Source: Pseudomonadota bacterium
GTDB taxonomy: Bacteria > Myxococcota_A > Polyangia > Polyangiales > Polyangiaceae
Assembly: GCA_023402175.1 (NCBI GenBank)
Contig: JAEXCN010000285.1
Coordinates: 1-20,698 of the forward strand
Direction of reading: 5' to 3'
DNA: 20,698 nucleotides
The notes beneath the pieces are model-generated. The model was not told the DNA's origin, ran no database searches, and saw only the letters and a program-made list of their open reading frames with translations. Positions 1 to 7,106 of the stretch are shown here, in pieces. Both the position numbers and the translations under genes were made by a program. Numbering within the stretch: position 1 is the first letter of the stretch; every line of letters starts with the position of its first letter.

Positions 1-1155
1 GTCCCACGTCGCGTCGATCAAATACCAAGTCCCGCCGATGCGCGCGGCGTTCCAGGCATGCGGCTCACCCTCCATCGGCGACTCGCGCGAGCGCGCATCG
101 CCCGTGAGGTAGAGGATCTCGTCGCCGGTCGCCTTTCCGAGCTCCGTCAGGAGGCGCGCGTATCCGGCGCACACTCCGACGCGCGTCCGAAAGACGTGAT
201 TGGGGTCGCGGTCGTGGTCGGGGACGTTGCGCGCCACGTAGGCCGGCACGTCGTAGGCGATCCGGTCGACGACCCAGTCGTGCAGCGCCTTCACGCGGAG
301 CATCGGATCGGCCTCGCGCTCGGCGATGTACTTCCCGACGCTCGCGATGCTGCCCTCCGCCTCGCGCGGCATGTTCGCGACGACCGGATGGATCTCTGCG
401 GGCCACGGATATCGGCGCGCGTTCGGCTCCGCGCGCGTCGGCTCCGCGCGCGTCGGCTCGGTCGTGTTCTCCGGCCGATCATCGACAGGCGCAGCGCCGG
501 ATGCCGATGCTGCCGGAGTCGCCGACCCGATGGGGGAGGTCCCGCCCGACGAGCCCGACGAGCCCGTCGGCACCGGCGTCGGGTCCACCTTCTTCGCGTC
601 GTCGTCGTCCTTGGCTTCGCGATATGGATTGTCGTTCGATGCGCGGTACAGCCACTCGACCGCGCCGGCGCAGCCGAGGAGCACGCGTCGCGTGCGCTCG
701 GCCGTCGGGCCGTGATGCCCGTCTAGCATCCAGTCGCCGCGCGTCGAGAGCGCCACGAACGCGCGTGACGGAAACAGCGCGAGGAGGACGACGAGGAAGA
801 GGAGATTGATCGCGAGCGTCCGCAGGACGATCCGATCGAAGAACGTGAGGAAGCGGCGCTTGCCTTTGTCCTTCCTCGCGCGGAGCTCCGCGATTCCGTC
901 CCACGCGAGCGGAAGCCCGGGGAAGAGCAGCAGCCCGGCAGCGACGGGCAGCCAGGTGGCGCGATTCGCGAACGCCGCGAGCGACGACGCGAGCCACACG
1001 CTGGCGAGCGGCGTGCCGACCATGAGCAACGTGGCGATCGCCTTGAAGCCGAACGCCACCCACGAGAACGAGCGATCGGGACGAGCCAACGCGCCTCGAA
1101 GATAAACATCTTCGTCGCCGTCCGCTACGCCCCCCGGGCGAGATACCCGACACAC
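1..1155 (-). CDS. Membrane protein with C-terminal transglutaminase-like domain (partial, C-terminus off the left edge)
   Basis: The minus-strand frame is open from the window edge to about 1260 and gives 385 visible residues from a GTG at 1155. The N-terminal ~125 residues hold about three hydrophobic segments (roughly 30-54, 62-80 and 105-122). An Asp/Lys-rich and then Ser/Gly/Pro-rich linker follows, and then a soluble domain. That domain has the transglutaminase-like Cys-His-Asp pattern: Cys329 in VGVCAGYARLL, His366 in GEPHAWNAA and Asp381 in YLIDATWD, with the usual family spacing. Family members are cysteine peptidases or transglutaminase-fold proteins; the substrate here is unknown and the domain probably faces the periplasm. 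The start is uncertain: GTG 1155 has no clear ribosome site, and ATG 1023 would begin inside the first membrane helix. The gene is divergent from the exported protein at 1275. Confidence 0.82.
   Translation of the reverse strand, partial: MCRVSRPGGVADGDEDVYLRGALARPDRSFSWVAFGFKAIATLLMVGTPLASVWLASSLAAFANRATWLPVAAGLLLFPGLPLAWDGIAELRARKDKGKRRFLTFFDRIVLRTLAINLLFLVVLLALFPSRAFVALSTRGDWMLDGHHGPTAERTRRVLLGCAGAVEWLYRASNDNPYREAKDDDDAKKVDPTPVPTGSSGSSGGTSPIGSATPAASASGAAPVDDRPENTTEPTRAEPTRAEPNARRYPWPAEIHPVVANMPREAEGSIASVGKYIAEREADPMLRVKALHDWVVDRIAYDVPAYVARNVPDHDRDPNHVFRTRVGVCAGYARLLTELGKATGDEILYLTGDARSRESPMEGEPHAWNAARIGGTWYLIDATWD
424..453. repeat. Two tandem copies of a 15-bp unit inside the transglutaminase-like gene
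   Basis: The unit GGCTCCGCGCGCGTC occurs twice without a gap. On the minus strand it adds an in-frame RAEPT-like pentapeptide repeat to the linker between the membrane part and the catalytic domain. The unit is a multiple of three, so changes in copy number would keep the frame. Confidence 0.8.
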
Positions 1156-1274
1156 GGGCGCTCGATACGAGAGAAACTGAAACCGGCAGGAGATCCGCCG
1201 TCCTGGCGTCTTCGTGAACGCGATCGGCGCCTCCGCGAACGCGACAGCGTCGAACGGTGCCTACCGTCGGGCGC

Positions 1275-2027
1275 ATGTCGAGGCGTGCGGATCGAACTCT
1301 TCTTCGTCTGGTGAGTGGCGTCATCGTCGCTGCGGCGGTCCTTGCACACGCGGGCGATGCAGGCGCTCGAGAGCCCGATCCCGGAGCGAGCACCGCCATC
1401 CCCATGGCGAAGGTGCACATCGATTCACCGGTGGAAGTCGACCTCGAGATGAAGGACGGTGACGACTGGGTGACGGTCTGCACCTCGCCCTGCGGCGTCG
1501 CCGTCCGGACGAGCGGGACGTACCGGATCAATGGATCAGGCGTGCGAGCGTCGAAGCCGTTCCAGCTCGAGGAGGCGACGACGACGAAGCTGACCGTCGA
1601 GCCCGCGTGGTCGCTTTCTCGGCCCTTCGGGATCGCTCTCGTCGTTGCGGGTGGCGCTGGGCTCGTGCCCGCAGTCGGCGTGACCGGTCTCGTCGTCGCG
1701 GGAGTAGCGGTGAGCGCGTTCCTCGTGTGTCCGCTCATCGGGCTGCTCGGCGTCGAGTACATCGGCTGCGTGGCCGACATCGCGTTGCCCATCGCGCACC
1801 TCTACGCCGAGCCCGTGGTGTGGATCCCTGCCGTAGCCGGCCTGGTGCCCATTTTCGCGGGCGGGGCGTTGCTCGCTTCGTCGGGCACGACGCGGGTGAA
1901 GCAGAGCGTGCCGTTCCAGCTCCAGGGCGCCGCTCGAGCGCCCGAGTGGCGCGTTCCGAGCGAGCTCGCCGCGCTCGGCCCGTCTTCCGGAATGCCGACG
2001 ATCCCGCTCGCGCGCTTCACGTTCTGA
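1275..2027 (+). CDS. Exported membrane-associated protein, function unknown
   Basis: The product is 250 aa from ATG 1275. A GTG 18 bases upstream is also in frame, but ATG 1275 puts the basic n-region MSRRADR directly before a hydrophobic signal core (about residues 12-25) with a likely cleavage after AHA near residue 26. A small domain follows (about 40-100) with the motif CTSPCGVAV and then TYRINGSGV. It resembles the PEGA-like Cys-x-x-x-Cys domains frequent in myxobacterial envelope proteins; this is a resemblance by eye, not a search result. Residues ~120-215 are hydrophobic, with several possible membrane segments. Function is unknown. It is divergent from the transglutaminase-like gene and convergent with the GNAT gene. 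Confidence 0.75.
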   Translation: MSRRADRTLLRLVSGVIVAAAVLAHAGDAGAREPDPGASTAIPMAKVHIDSPVEVDLEMKDGDDWVTVCTSPCGVAVRTSGTYRINGSGVRASKPFQLEEATTTKLTVEPAWSLSRPFGIALVVAGGAGLVPAVGVTGLVVAGVAVSAFLVCPLIGLLGVEYIGCVADIALPIAHLYAEPVVWIPAVAGLVPIFAGGALLASSGTTRVKQSVPFQLQGAARAPEWRVPSELAALGPSSGMPTIPLARFTF

Positions 2028-2034
2028 TCTCGCC

Positions 2035-2100
2035 CGCGAACGATGAGCGCGATTTTCGCGAACGACGAGCGCGATTCTCGCGAACGACGAGCGCGATCTC
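2035..2100. repeat. Three tandem copies of a 22-bp repeat between convergent genes
   Basis: Units begin at 2035, 2057 and 2079. Each starts CGCGAACGA and continues with YGAGCGCGAT, with only a few differences among copies. Each junction forms a short hairpin, CGCGA-TTY-TCGCG (2048-2060 and 2070-2082). The array fills most of the 95-bp gap between the stop codons at 2027 and 2123. A role as a bidirectional transcription end is possible, but there is no T-run of the classical intrinsic terminator. Confidence 0.85.
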
Positions 2101-2122
2101 CGTCGAGCCCGCGCCGATGCGC

Positions 2123-2686
2123 TCAGCCGACCTGCAGTGCGTCGCGATCGGCGCGTGCGATCTCGTACGTGAGCATCTCGGAGTCTCCCTCGTGACGCTT
2201 TCCGACGAGGCGCATCCCCACCTTCTCGAGGAGCCGCTTCGATCCCTTGTGCCAGCCCGTCGTCGCCGCGCGGACGACGCGGCACTCGGGCTGCGAGAGC
2301 GCCCACGTGACGCACGCGGACACCGCTTCCGTCGCGTAACCACGACCCTGGCTTCCGTCCTCGATGCCGTAGGCCATCTCGGTGACGCCGTCATCACCCG
2401 GTCGGCCGTGGAAGAGGACGCTGCCGATGATCATCGGCGCAGCGTCGCGGGTGATGATGAGGCGGTCTCCCCAGAGCCGCTGCTCAGGGTCTCTCGCGAT
2501 CGCTTCGAGCGAGACGGGGAACGCCTGGTCGACGAGCGCACGCGTCGGCCACGCCCAGGGCATCTCGGCGCCGAGGAGCGCCTCGATCTGCGCACGCGGG
2601 CGGCTCTCGATGAGCGCAGTGACGACATCGAGAGTGAGCGGCCGAAGCTCCAGGCGTGGCGTGACGAGGGGGGCTAGTTCGTTCAT
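2123..2686 (-). CDS. GNAT-family N-acetyltransferase
   Basis: The product is 187 aa from ATG 2686; a GTG at 2704 would add six residues. It opens with the typical ribosomal-protein-acetyltransferase-like start LVTPRLELRPLT (about residues 7-18). The acetyl-CoA-binding motif A is EMAYGIEDGSQGRGYATEAV (103-122), containing Q/R-x-x-G-x-G/A. A late motif around KRLLEKVGMRLVG (150-162) matches the usual LEKxGF region. Such enzymes move an acetyl group from acetyl-CoA to an amine, often a protein N-terminus or a small molecule; the substrate cannot be told. The length is normal for the family. It converges on the exported protein and is divergent from the small membrane protein at 2905 across about 218 bp with no gene. 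Confidence 0.9.
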   Translation of the reverse strand: MNELAPLVTPRLELRPLTLDVVTALIESRPRAQIEALLGAEMPWAWPTRALVDQAFPVSLEAIARDPEQRLWGDRLIITRDAAPMIIGSVLFHGRPGDDGVTEMAYGIEDGSQGRGYATEAVSACVTWALSQPECRVVRAATTGWHKGSKRLLEKVGMRLVGKRHEGDSEMLTYEIARADRDALQVG

Positions 2687-2904
2687 GGCGTTCGGGGCGG
2701 GCACGACGAGACTCAGCGAGACAGCCTATCAGGCTGACACCCGGACAGCGTCTCGATTGCCGATCGAAGCCCCGATCGAGACACCTATCGAAGAGCGGCC
2801 CCGTCCGGACCATCCGACGCTGGCGATCTCATCTCGATCGTCGGGGGCTCCAGCGCGGCGTCGTCCGTTGACCGAAAGCCCGAGATCGGAAAGAACACCG
2901 GCTC

Positions 2905-3279
2905 ATGGAGCCGGGGGGTGACGACGGCCACGCCGTCGCGAACGACATTCGTGCCGACCGCCCAGGCGGCACGTTCGAGAAGGCGTCAACGGATCACACC
3001 GGGAGGAGCCTGCGTGCGCTCGATCGTTCGCCCGGCGAACGACAGCGCGCGGCGCTCCTATGGCCCTCCCTTGGCTTCGTGTGCCTCGTCGTCGCCGGCT
3101 ACCTCTATTCGTCCACGATCCGGATCGAGAACGACTGCGTTCTTGCCGAGGACCGAGTCTGCGCCGCGGCGACGCAACGGGGTTGGGCCGCGGCGGGATT
3201 CGCGGCCGCCTTCGTGGTCATCACGGGCGTCGTCGGCGTCGTCTTCGCGCTCCGAGCGGCGCGAGACGGGCGGACGTAG
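2905..3279 (+). CDS. Small two-helix membrane protein, unknown function
   Basis: The product is 124 aa. The first ~48 residues are polar and charged. Two hydrophobic helices follow, at about 50-70 (LLWPSLGFVCLVVAGYLYSS) and 95-116 (AAAGFAAAFVVITGVVGVVF), separated by a loop with two cysteines (78 and 86). A short basic tail ends the protein. The two-helix pattern with a charged C-terminal end supports a real inner-membrane protein, and no other frame here is more convincing. The ATG start has no good ribosome site, so the true start may lie elsewhere in the polar region. No family is recognised. Confidence 0.6.
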   Translation: MEPGGDDGHAVANDIRADRPGGTFEKASTDHTGRSLRALDRSPGERQRAALLWPSLGFVCLVVAGYLYSSTIRIENDCVLAEDRVCAAATQRGWAAAGFAAAFVVITGVVGVVFALRAARDGRT

Positions 3280-3337
3280 GCCGTCGGAGGCCCGTGTTGC
3301 GGGTCGATCATCTTTTCGAGCTCGCGCGCGCGCGGGG

Positions 3338-3561
3338 TCAGGGCGGCGGCAGGTCGGCGTAGAGGCGGTCCACGTCGAGTACGGCGCCCCCCTTCAGCCG
3401 AAGCGTTCCTACGGTGACGACCTGTCGCGTCCAGGCATCCGGACCTCTCGTCCACAGCTCGAGCTCGTTTCGCTGATGAGCTCATGGCGCTGATCGGCTT
3501 CGCGCTCGAACCGAAGATACTCGGCGAAGTCGACCGACCACCATGGCGGGTTGGCAGTCAT
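3338..3561 (-). pseudogene. Uma2-family gene remnant with an internal, frame-shifting deletion
   Basis: This stretch matches both ends of the intact Uma2 gene at 6505-7074 almost base for base (about a dozen differences by eye) but lacks the middle. Starting at ATG 3561 it reads MTANPPWWSVDFAEYLRF and continues to HELI. It then jumps to sequence that in the intact copy encodes the C-terminal part (near ELELWTRGPDAWT), in a different frame, and hits a stop at 3409. The missing piece corresponds to 346 bp, not a multiple of three. All catalytic residues of the fold are lost. The breakpoints in the intact copy lie at two TGAGC sequences (6644-6648 and 6990-6994), and the remnant keeps a single one. 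No function is expected from the 50-aa product. Confidence 0.88.
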
Positions 3562-3574
3562 GGTCAATAGCTAG

Positions 3575-3593
3575 CACGTGAGTCGTGCACGTG
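3575..3593. promoter_or_regulatory. Paired CACGTG motif upstream of the Uma2 remnant
   Basis: Two CACGTG hexamers are separated by 7 bp (AGTCGTG), and the inner GCACG/CGTGC parts also form an inverted repeat. The same arrangement stands at the same distance before the intact Uma2 copy (7088-7106). A regulator site or promoter element is inferred from position and symmetry; no binding protein is known. Confidence 0.4.
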
Positions 3594-3815
3594 GACGCGC
3601 CGCGTTCGTCCCTCGACCATCGGCGCCTGCGCGCGCACGAGGCTGTGGCCGAGGTTGGCGAGCAGAACGTTTGCCGAGAAGATGCACGGCCCTGAGCCGG
3701 CTGCTCGATCGACGCGCGCGGCTGCAGCTGTCGTCCAACTGCCTATGGAGCGCGCCTGATCGCGCTCGATACGTTCTCTCGGCGGCAGCCTGCGAATCGC
3801 GGGCCGCTTGGTATT

Positions 3816-3822
3816 GGAGGGA
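3816..3822 (+). promoter_or_regulatory. Ribosome binding site of the 3828 lipoprotein
   Basis: GGAGGGA lies 5 bases before ATG 3828. It is one of the few clear Shine-Dalgarno sequences in the window and settles this start. Confidence 0.8.
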
Positions 3823-3827
3823 ACGTA

Positions 3828-5117
3828 ATGGCTCGTGACAACAAGCAGCTTGGCCTCGGATTGGGAATCGTCGCGTGTATTGCCGTCTACGCGGCGTGTC
3901 AGAACAACGCCGCCGACGGCGACAAGCCGTCGACGGAGAACGGCACCGACGGCGGTGTGACGACCGACGGCTCGGTGAACGAGACGGACGGCGGCAAGGA
4001 GGGCGGACCCGGTGAGACCGGCAAGCCGATCTCGAGCTGCACGACGGCGACGCTCTGGGCCGGCAATCCCACCTACGACGCGGCGGATCCGAGCGAGCGG
4101 CCTGCCGACGGCACCGGCATCCTCGAGGATCCTCCGTTCCAGTGGGGCAGCCTAACGTTCGTCGGCAACATGCTCTACACGCGCGACACCGGCGAGATCT
4201 GGGTGGTCGACACGTCGGCCGCGAAGCCGGTCGAGCATCGCCTCATCGGCAAGAACGCCGGCAACGAGGTCACGATCAAGTTCGGCAAGTGCGCCGACGC
4301 GCGCCTCGGCGCCATTCAGGGGATCGCGGATCTTCCCGACGGATCGCTCGTCGCGCCCGATGCGTTCGCGAACTCGATCGTTCACATCAAGAACCCGACC
4401 GACCCGGCCAACTGCACCGTCGAGTCGTGGGCCGGCACGAACACGGACACGACCTTCTCGGGCACCAACTACCCGAACATCGGCGACGTCGACGGCCCCA
4501 TCGGCACCTCGCGGATCGGCTACCCGACGGCGATCACCACGGACGGCGCGGGCACCGTGTTCTTCTATGACGGTGAAGCGAGGAAGTTCAAAAAGATCGC
4601 CAATGACGCGAACCACACCGTCACGACGATCGGCAAGATGCCGGACGATCTCGACATCTGTTACGGCATGGTCCACATCGGCAGCACCGTCTACGCGCTC
4701 GGGTACGGCGGCTCGACGACGAACGTCTACAAGATCGAAGGCACCACGTTCACGAAGGTCGCCGGCGGCAACATGAGCGCCTGGGAAGACCTCGGGACGT
4801 CGGCGCAGCTCGGAGGCATCACGACGGACGGCACGAACCTGATCGTCGCGGGGCAAGGCTTCATGTGGCTCGTCAGCACGACCGACGGCTCCATCAAGCA
4901 CATCGCCGGCAGCGGCGAGCGCACCGACCTCGTGAAGGCGGGCTACGATCCGAAGGCGTCGCACCCGGCGATGGAGGTGACGCTGAAGCCGCAAGCCAGC
5001 GCGAGCTTCGCATCGGTCGGCTCCCCGGACTATCTCGGGTTCAAGGACGGAGCGGTGTACTACCGCGGCCATGGGCCGAGCACGGCGGCGTACGTCGAGA
5101 AGATCGACTGCAACTGA
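3828..5117 (+). CDS. Secreted lipoprotein, probable beta-propeller-like repeat protein
   Basis: The product is 429 aa. A signal peptide with core LGLGLGIVACIAV ends in the lipobox VYAAC, so Cys24 should be lipid-modified. Residues ~25-70 form an Asp/Gly/Thr-rich flexible spacer (TDGG-type motifs), typical of myxobacterial surface lipoproteins. The rest is rich in Gly, Thr and aromatic residues with recurring strand-turn patterns such as GIADLPDGSLVAPDAFANSI, AITTDGAGTVFFYDG and GITTDGTNLIVAGQGFMWLV. This suggests NHL/SMP-30-like propeller blades, though I cannot assign a named family. No enzyme motif is visible. A strong ribosome site precedes the ATG. Its stop lies only 4 bp from the stop of the converging LuxR-type gene. 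Confidence 0.85.
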   Translation: MARDNKQLGLGLGIVACIAVYAACQNNAADGDKPSTENGTDGGVTTDGSVNETDGGKEGGPGETGKPISSCTTATLWAGNPTYDAADPSERPADGTGILEDPPFQWGSLTFVGNMLYTRDTGEIWVVDTSAAKPVEHRLIGKNAGNEVTIKFGKCADARLGAIQGIADLPDGSLVAPDAFANSIVHIKNPTDPANCTVESWAGTNTDTTFSGTNYPNIGDVDGPIGTSRIGYPTAITTDGAGTVFFYDGEARKFKKIANDANHTVTTIGKMPDDLDICYGMVHIGSTVYALGYGGSTTNVYKIEGTTFTKVAGGNMSAWEDLGTSAQLGGITTDGTNLIVAGQGFMWLVSTTDGSIKHIAGSGERTDLVKAGYDPKASHPAMEVTLKPQASASFASVGSPDYLGFKDGAVYYRGHGPSTAAYVEKIDCN

Positions 5118-5121
5118 GCGA

Positions 5122-5424
5122 TCACCGGCTCATCGCGTAAGCCTTGGCGGCGAGCTCCCCACGGGAGCTCACGCCGAGCTTGCGGAAGATGCTCGCGACC
5201 TGGTTCGCGGTCGTGCGCAGCGAGGTCCCGCGCTCCTTCGCGATGCCGGCGTTGTCGCGTCCGTCGAGTAGGAGCGCCGCGACCTCCTGCTCGGCGGCCG
5301 TGAGGGCGGCGAAGATCGGCGCGGGCGCGTTCGCGAGCAGCGGGTGGACGAAGAGCATCTGGCCGGGCGCGATCTCGTACGCGACGAGGCCGGGCGGCGG
5401 TTCGAGCGGAAGGCGACGCTTCAC
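5122..5424 (-). CDS. Short LuxR-type HTH transcriptional regulator
   Basis: The product is 100 aa from GTG 5424, which starts 7 bp after the stop of the upstream regulator; in-frame GTG codons at 5463 and 5472 would overlap that gene. About 35 N-terminal residues (GLVAYEIAPGQMLFVHPL) precede a LuxR/GerE C-terminal HTH running from LTAAEQEVAALLLDGRDNAG through TSLRTTANQVASIFRKLGVS to the end. No receiver or ligand-binding domain is present, so this is an almost bare DNA-binding domain. Together with the gene at 5432-6421 it forms a tandem regulator pair on one transcript. The partner and targets are unknown. An alternative is that the two proteins act as a split regulator. Confidence 0.85.
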   Translation of the reverse strand: MKRRLPLEPPPGLVAYEIAPGQMLFVHPLLANAPAPIFAALTAAEQEVAALLLDGRDNAGIAKERGTSLRTTANQVASIFRKLGVSSRGELAAKAYAMSR

Positions 5425-5431
5425 GCGCGGC

Positions 5432-6421
5432 TCACGACGGCTCGGTCGCGTGGAGCAGCTCACGGTACGCACGGATCAAGGCGAGGCGCGAGGTGACCCC
5501 GAGCTTCTTCGCCGCGCGCGCGAGGAGCACCGCGACTGTCCCCGTCGAGAGACCGAGGTCGTAGGCGATCAGCTTGTTCGAGTGGCCCATCGCCGCGCAC
5601 GCGACGACCTGGCGTTCGCGCTCGGTGAGCTCCGGGCGTGCCCTGGTCGTGATCCGATTGTCCTGCGCGAGGAGGAAGCGCTTGCCGTCGTGATCGAACC
5701 AGTCGACGAGCGACCACTCTCCGCGCACCATCGCTCGCCACAGCGCGCTCGCCGCGTCCGGATCGACCCGTCGCATCTTTCCGCGCGCGCGATCGATCGA
5801 CTTTGCCGCCGTCGCGAGCTCCCCGCGCGCCGCGATCGTCTCCGCCGTCCCGTGCTCGAGGCCGCCTGTCGGCGTCAGCACCGCGAGCGCGGACTCCGGG
5901 GTCGTGAGCGGGTGATTCAGCCGGAGGCGCGCGGCGGCGCCGAGGTGGGCGGCGAAGCGCGTCCACAACGTTCGCTCCCGGATTCGATGCCCGCGCGGGA
6001 CGAGCGTCGTCATGAGGACGCCGCTGGTCGGCGTGATGTTGGCGCGCAGGGCGAGCGCGTCGTCGGCCTCGGCGCCCAGGGCTTGGACGCTCGCGCGGGC
6101 GAACTCCGGACCGAAGGCGCGCGAGAGGAGCGTGAACATGTCGCACTCGTAGGCGACGGGATGGGTCTCCACGGGCGCAGCATCGTGCTGGCGGCGATAG
6201 TGCTCGTACGTGAACGGGCGCTTGCCGATGCTCACCACGCTGCGAAGGTGAGCTCCCGTGTTCGGTCGAAGCTCGTAGATGAACGCCGACGTCGCGTCCG
6301 CGTCCTCGACGCCGAACGAAGGGGCGATCGTGCGGACGAGACGCTCGATCCAGGCGGCCTCGTCCGAAGAGCGATCGTAGGCGGCCTCGATGGCCGCGAT
6401 CAGGTCGAGCGGTTTGCCCAC
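5432..6421 (-). CDS. LuxR-family transcriptional regulator
   Basis: The frame is open further upstream into the Uma2 gene, but protein-like sequence begins at GTG 6421 (MGKPLDLIAAIEAAYD), giving 329 aa. A TTG two codons upstream is an alternative. Residues ~1-255 form an N-terminal domain of unknown ligand without receiver signatures. Residues ~264-325 are a LuxR/GerE HTH: ELTERERQVVACAAMGHSN, then LSTGTVAVLLARAAKKLGVT. This layout, with the first helix pattern DLIAAIEAAYDRSSDEAAWI, is common among myxobacterial one-component LuxR-type regulators. It sits between the intact Uma2 gene (84 bp upstream, same strand) and the short HTH gene (7 bp downstream), probably one operon. Confidence 0.87.
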   Translation of the reverse strand: MGKPLDLIAAIEAAYDRSSDEAAWIERLVRTIAPSFGVEDADATSAFIYELRPNTGAHLRSVVSIGKRPFTYEHYRRQHDAAPVETHPVAYECDMFTLLSRAFGPEFARASVQALGAEADDALALRANITPTSGVLMTTLVPRGHRIRERTLWTRFAAHLGAAARLRLNHPLTTPESALAVLTPTGGLEHGTAETIAARGELATAAKSIDRARGKMRRVDPDAASALWRAMVRGEWSLVDWFDHDGKRFLLAQDNRITTRARPELTERERQVVACAAMGHSNKLIAYDLGLSTGTVAVLLARAAKKLGVTSRLALIRAYRELLHATEPS

Positions 6422-6504
6422 GCGCAAACTATCCGCGCTCGGACATATGACGTCAACGCGGTGGTGCTCGTCATCCAGATGACCATGGACGAAGTGCGAT
6501 GTGA

Positions 6505-7074
6505 TCAGGGCGGCGGCAGGTCGGCATAGAGACGGTCGACGTCGAGTACGGCGCCTCCCTTCAACCGAAGCGTTCCAGTGGTGACGACCTGTCGCGTCCA
6601 GGCATCCGGCCCTCTCGTCCACAGCTCGAGCTCGCTTCGCTGGTGAGCGACGATCAGGTACTCCTCCAGCGTGCTCACCTGGAGGTAGTCCTCGAGCTTG
6701 ACGCCGCGGTCCTTCTTCTCGGTGCTCTTGCTCGTCACCTCGACGAGAAGCGTCGGATGGATCCGTGTATCGGAATCGAGCGGGTGCACCTCATCGGTGC
6801 AGTAGACGGCCAGGTCGGGGTAATATCCGACCCATCCCTTGTTTGCGGCAAGCACCGCGAGACGCTGATCCGAGCGCTCCAGGACGCATGGCCCATCGCC
6901 GAGCGGCGCGCGGATCGCGTCGTGCAGCCGTCCGCAGAGCAGGTTGTGACGCCGTGTCGCGCCCGCCATCGCGACGATCTCGCCATCGATGAGCTCGTGG
7001 CGCTGATCGGCTTCGCGCTCGAACCGAAGATACTCGGCGAAGTCGACCGACCACCGTCGCGGGTTGGCAGTCAT
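6505..7074 (-). CDS. Uma2-family PD-(D/E)XK nuclease-fold protein
   Basis: The product is 189 aa from ATG 7074; a TTG at 7080 would add two residues. It matches the Uma2 (DUF820) family layout: an N-terminal recognition stretch (HELIDGEIVAMAG, about 27-38), then YYPDLAVYC with Asp87, then LLVEVTSKSTEKKDRGVKLE with Glu112, and the closing LEEYLIVA. Asp87 and Glu112 fit the metal-binding residues of the restriction-endonuclease-like fold. Most relatives have a Ser-Pro after the ExxS motif; here it is TSKS. The cellular role of Uma2 proteins is not established. The length is usual for the family. A near-identical, internally deleted copy is at 3338-3561, and a paired CACGTG motif lies just upstream of the start. 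Confidence 0.92.
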   Translation of the reverse strand: MTANPRRWSVDFAEYLRFEREADQRHELIDGEIVAMAGATRRHNLLCGRLHDAIRAPLGDGPCVLERSDQRLAVLAANKGWVGYYPDLAVYCTDEVHPLDSDTRIHPTLLVEVTSKSTEKKDRGVKLEDYLQVSTLEEYLIVAHQRSELELWTRGPDAWTRQVVTTGTLRLKGGAVLDVDRLYADLPPP

Positions 7075-7087
7075 GCTCAAAAGCTAG

Positions 7088-7106
7088 CACGTGAGTCGTG
7101 CACGTG
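7088..7106. promoter_or_regulatory. Paired CACGTG motif upstream of the intact Uma2 gene
   Basis: CACGTG-AGTCGTG-CACGTG begins 14 bp upstream of ATG 7074 and is unchanged in the duplicated locus at 3575-3593, while bases nearby differ. It may overlap the leader or promoter of Uma2. Its function is inferred. Confidence 0.4.

Larger units (their letters stand above)
3338..3664. repeat. Duplicated segment, shorter copy (partner 6505-7179)
   Basis: Similarity to 6505-7179 covers the Uma2 remnant and about 100 bp of its upstream flank, including the paired CACGTG motif and the later block ending GAGGTTGGCGAG. Outside these limits the two loci differ. The shared non-coding flank shows that the gene and its control region were copied together, before the internal deletion. 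Confidence 0.85.

Noticed and set aside
479..1792. Minus-strand open frame of 437 codons between the first two genes
   Set aside because: It overlaps both the transglutaminase-like gene and the exported protein, is Arg-rich and lacks motifs.
2035..2100. The 22-bp repeat as a CRISPR array
   Set aside because: Units are directly adjacent with no spacers, and no cas genes are present.
2722..2736. Hairpin CAGCCT-ATC-AGGCTG upstream of the GNAT gene
   Set aside because: Only a 6-bp stem, of a size expected by chance; no supporting context.
3569..3690. Possible gene end on the minus strand in the Uma2 flank (reads LLANLGHSLVRAQAP)
   Set aside because: The block is shared with 7081-7190, but a small indel between the copies breaks the frame and no start or family is visible, so it is better taken as conserved non-coding flank.
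5144..6529. Plus-strand open frame of 461 codons opposite the LuxR-type genes
   Set aside because: The minus-strand frames carry clear LuxR HTH domains; this frame is their shadow.
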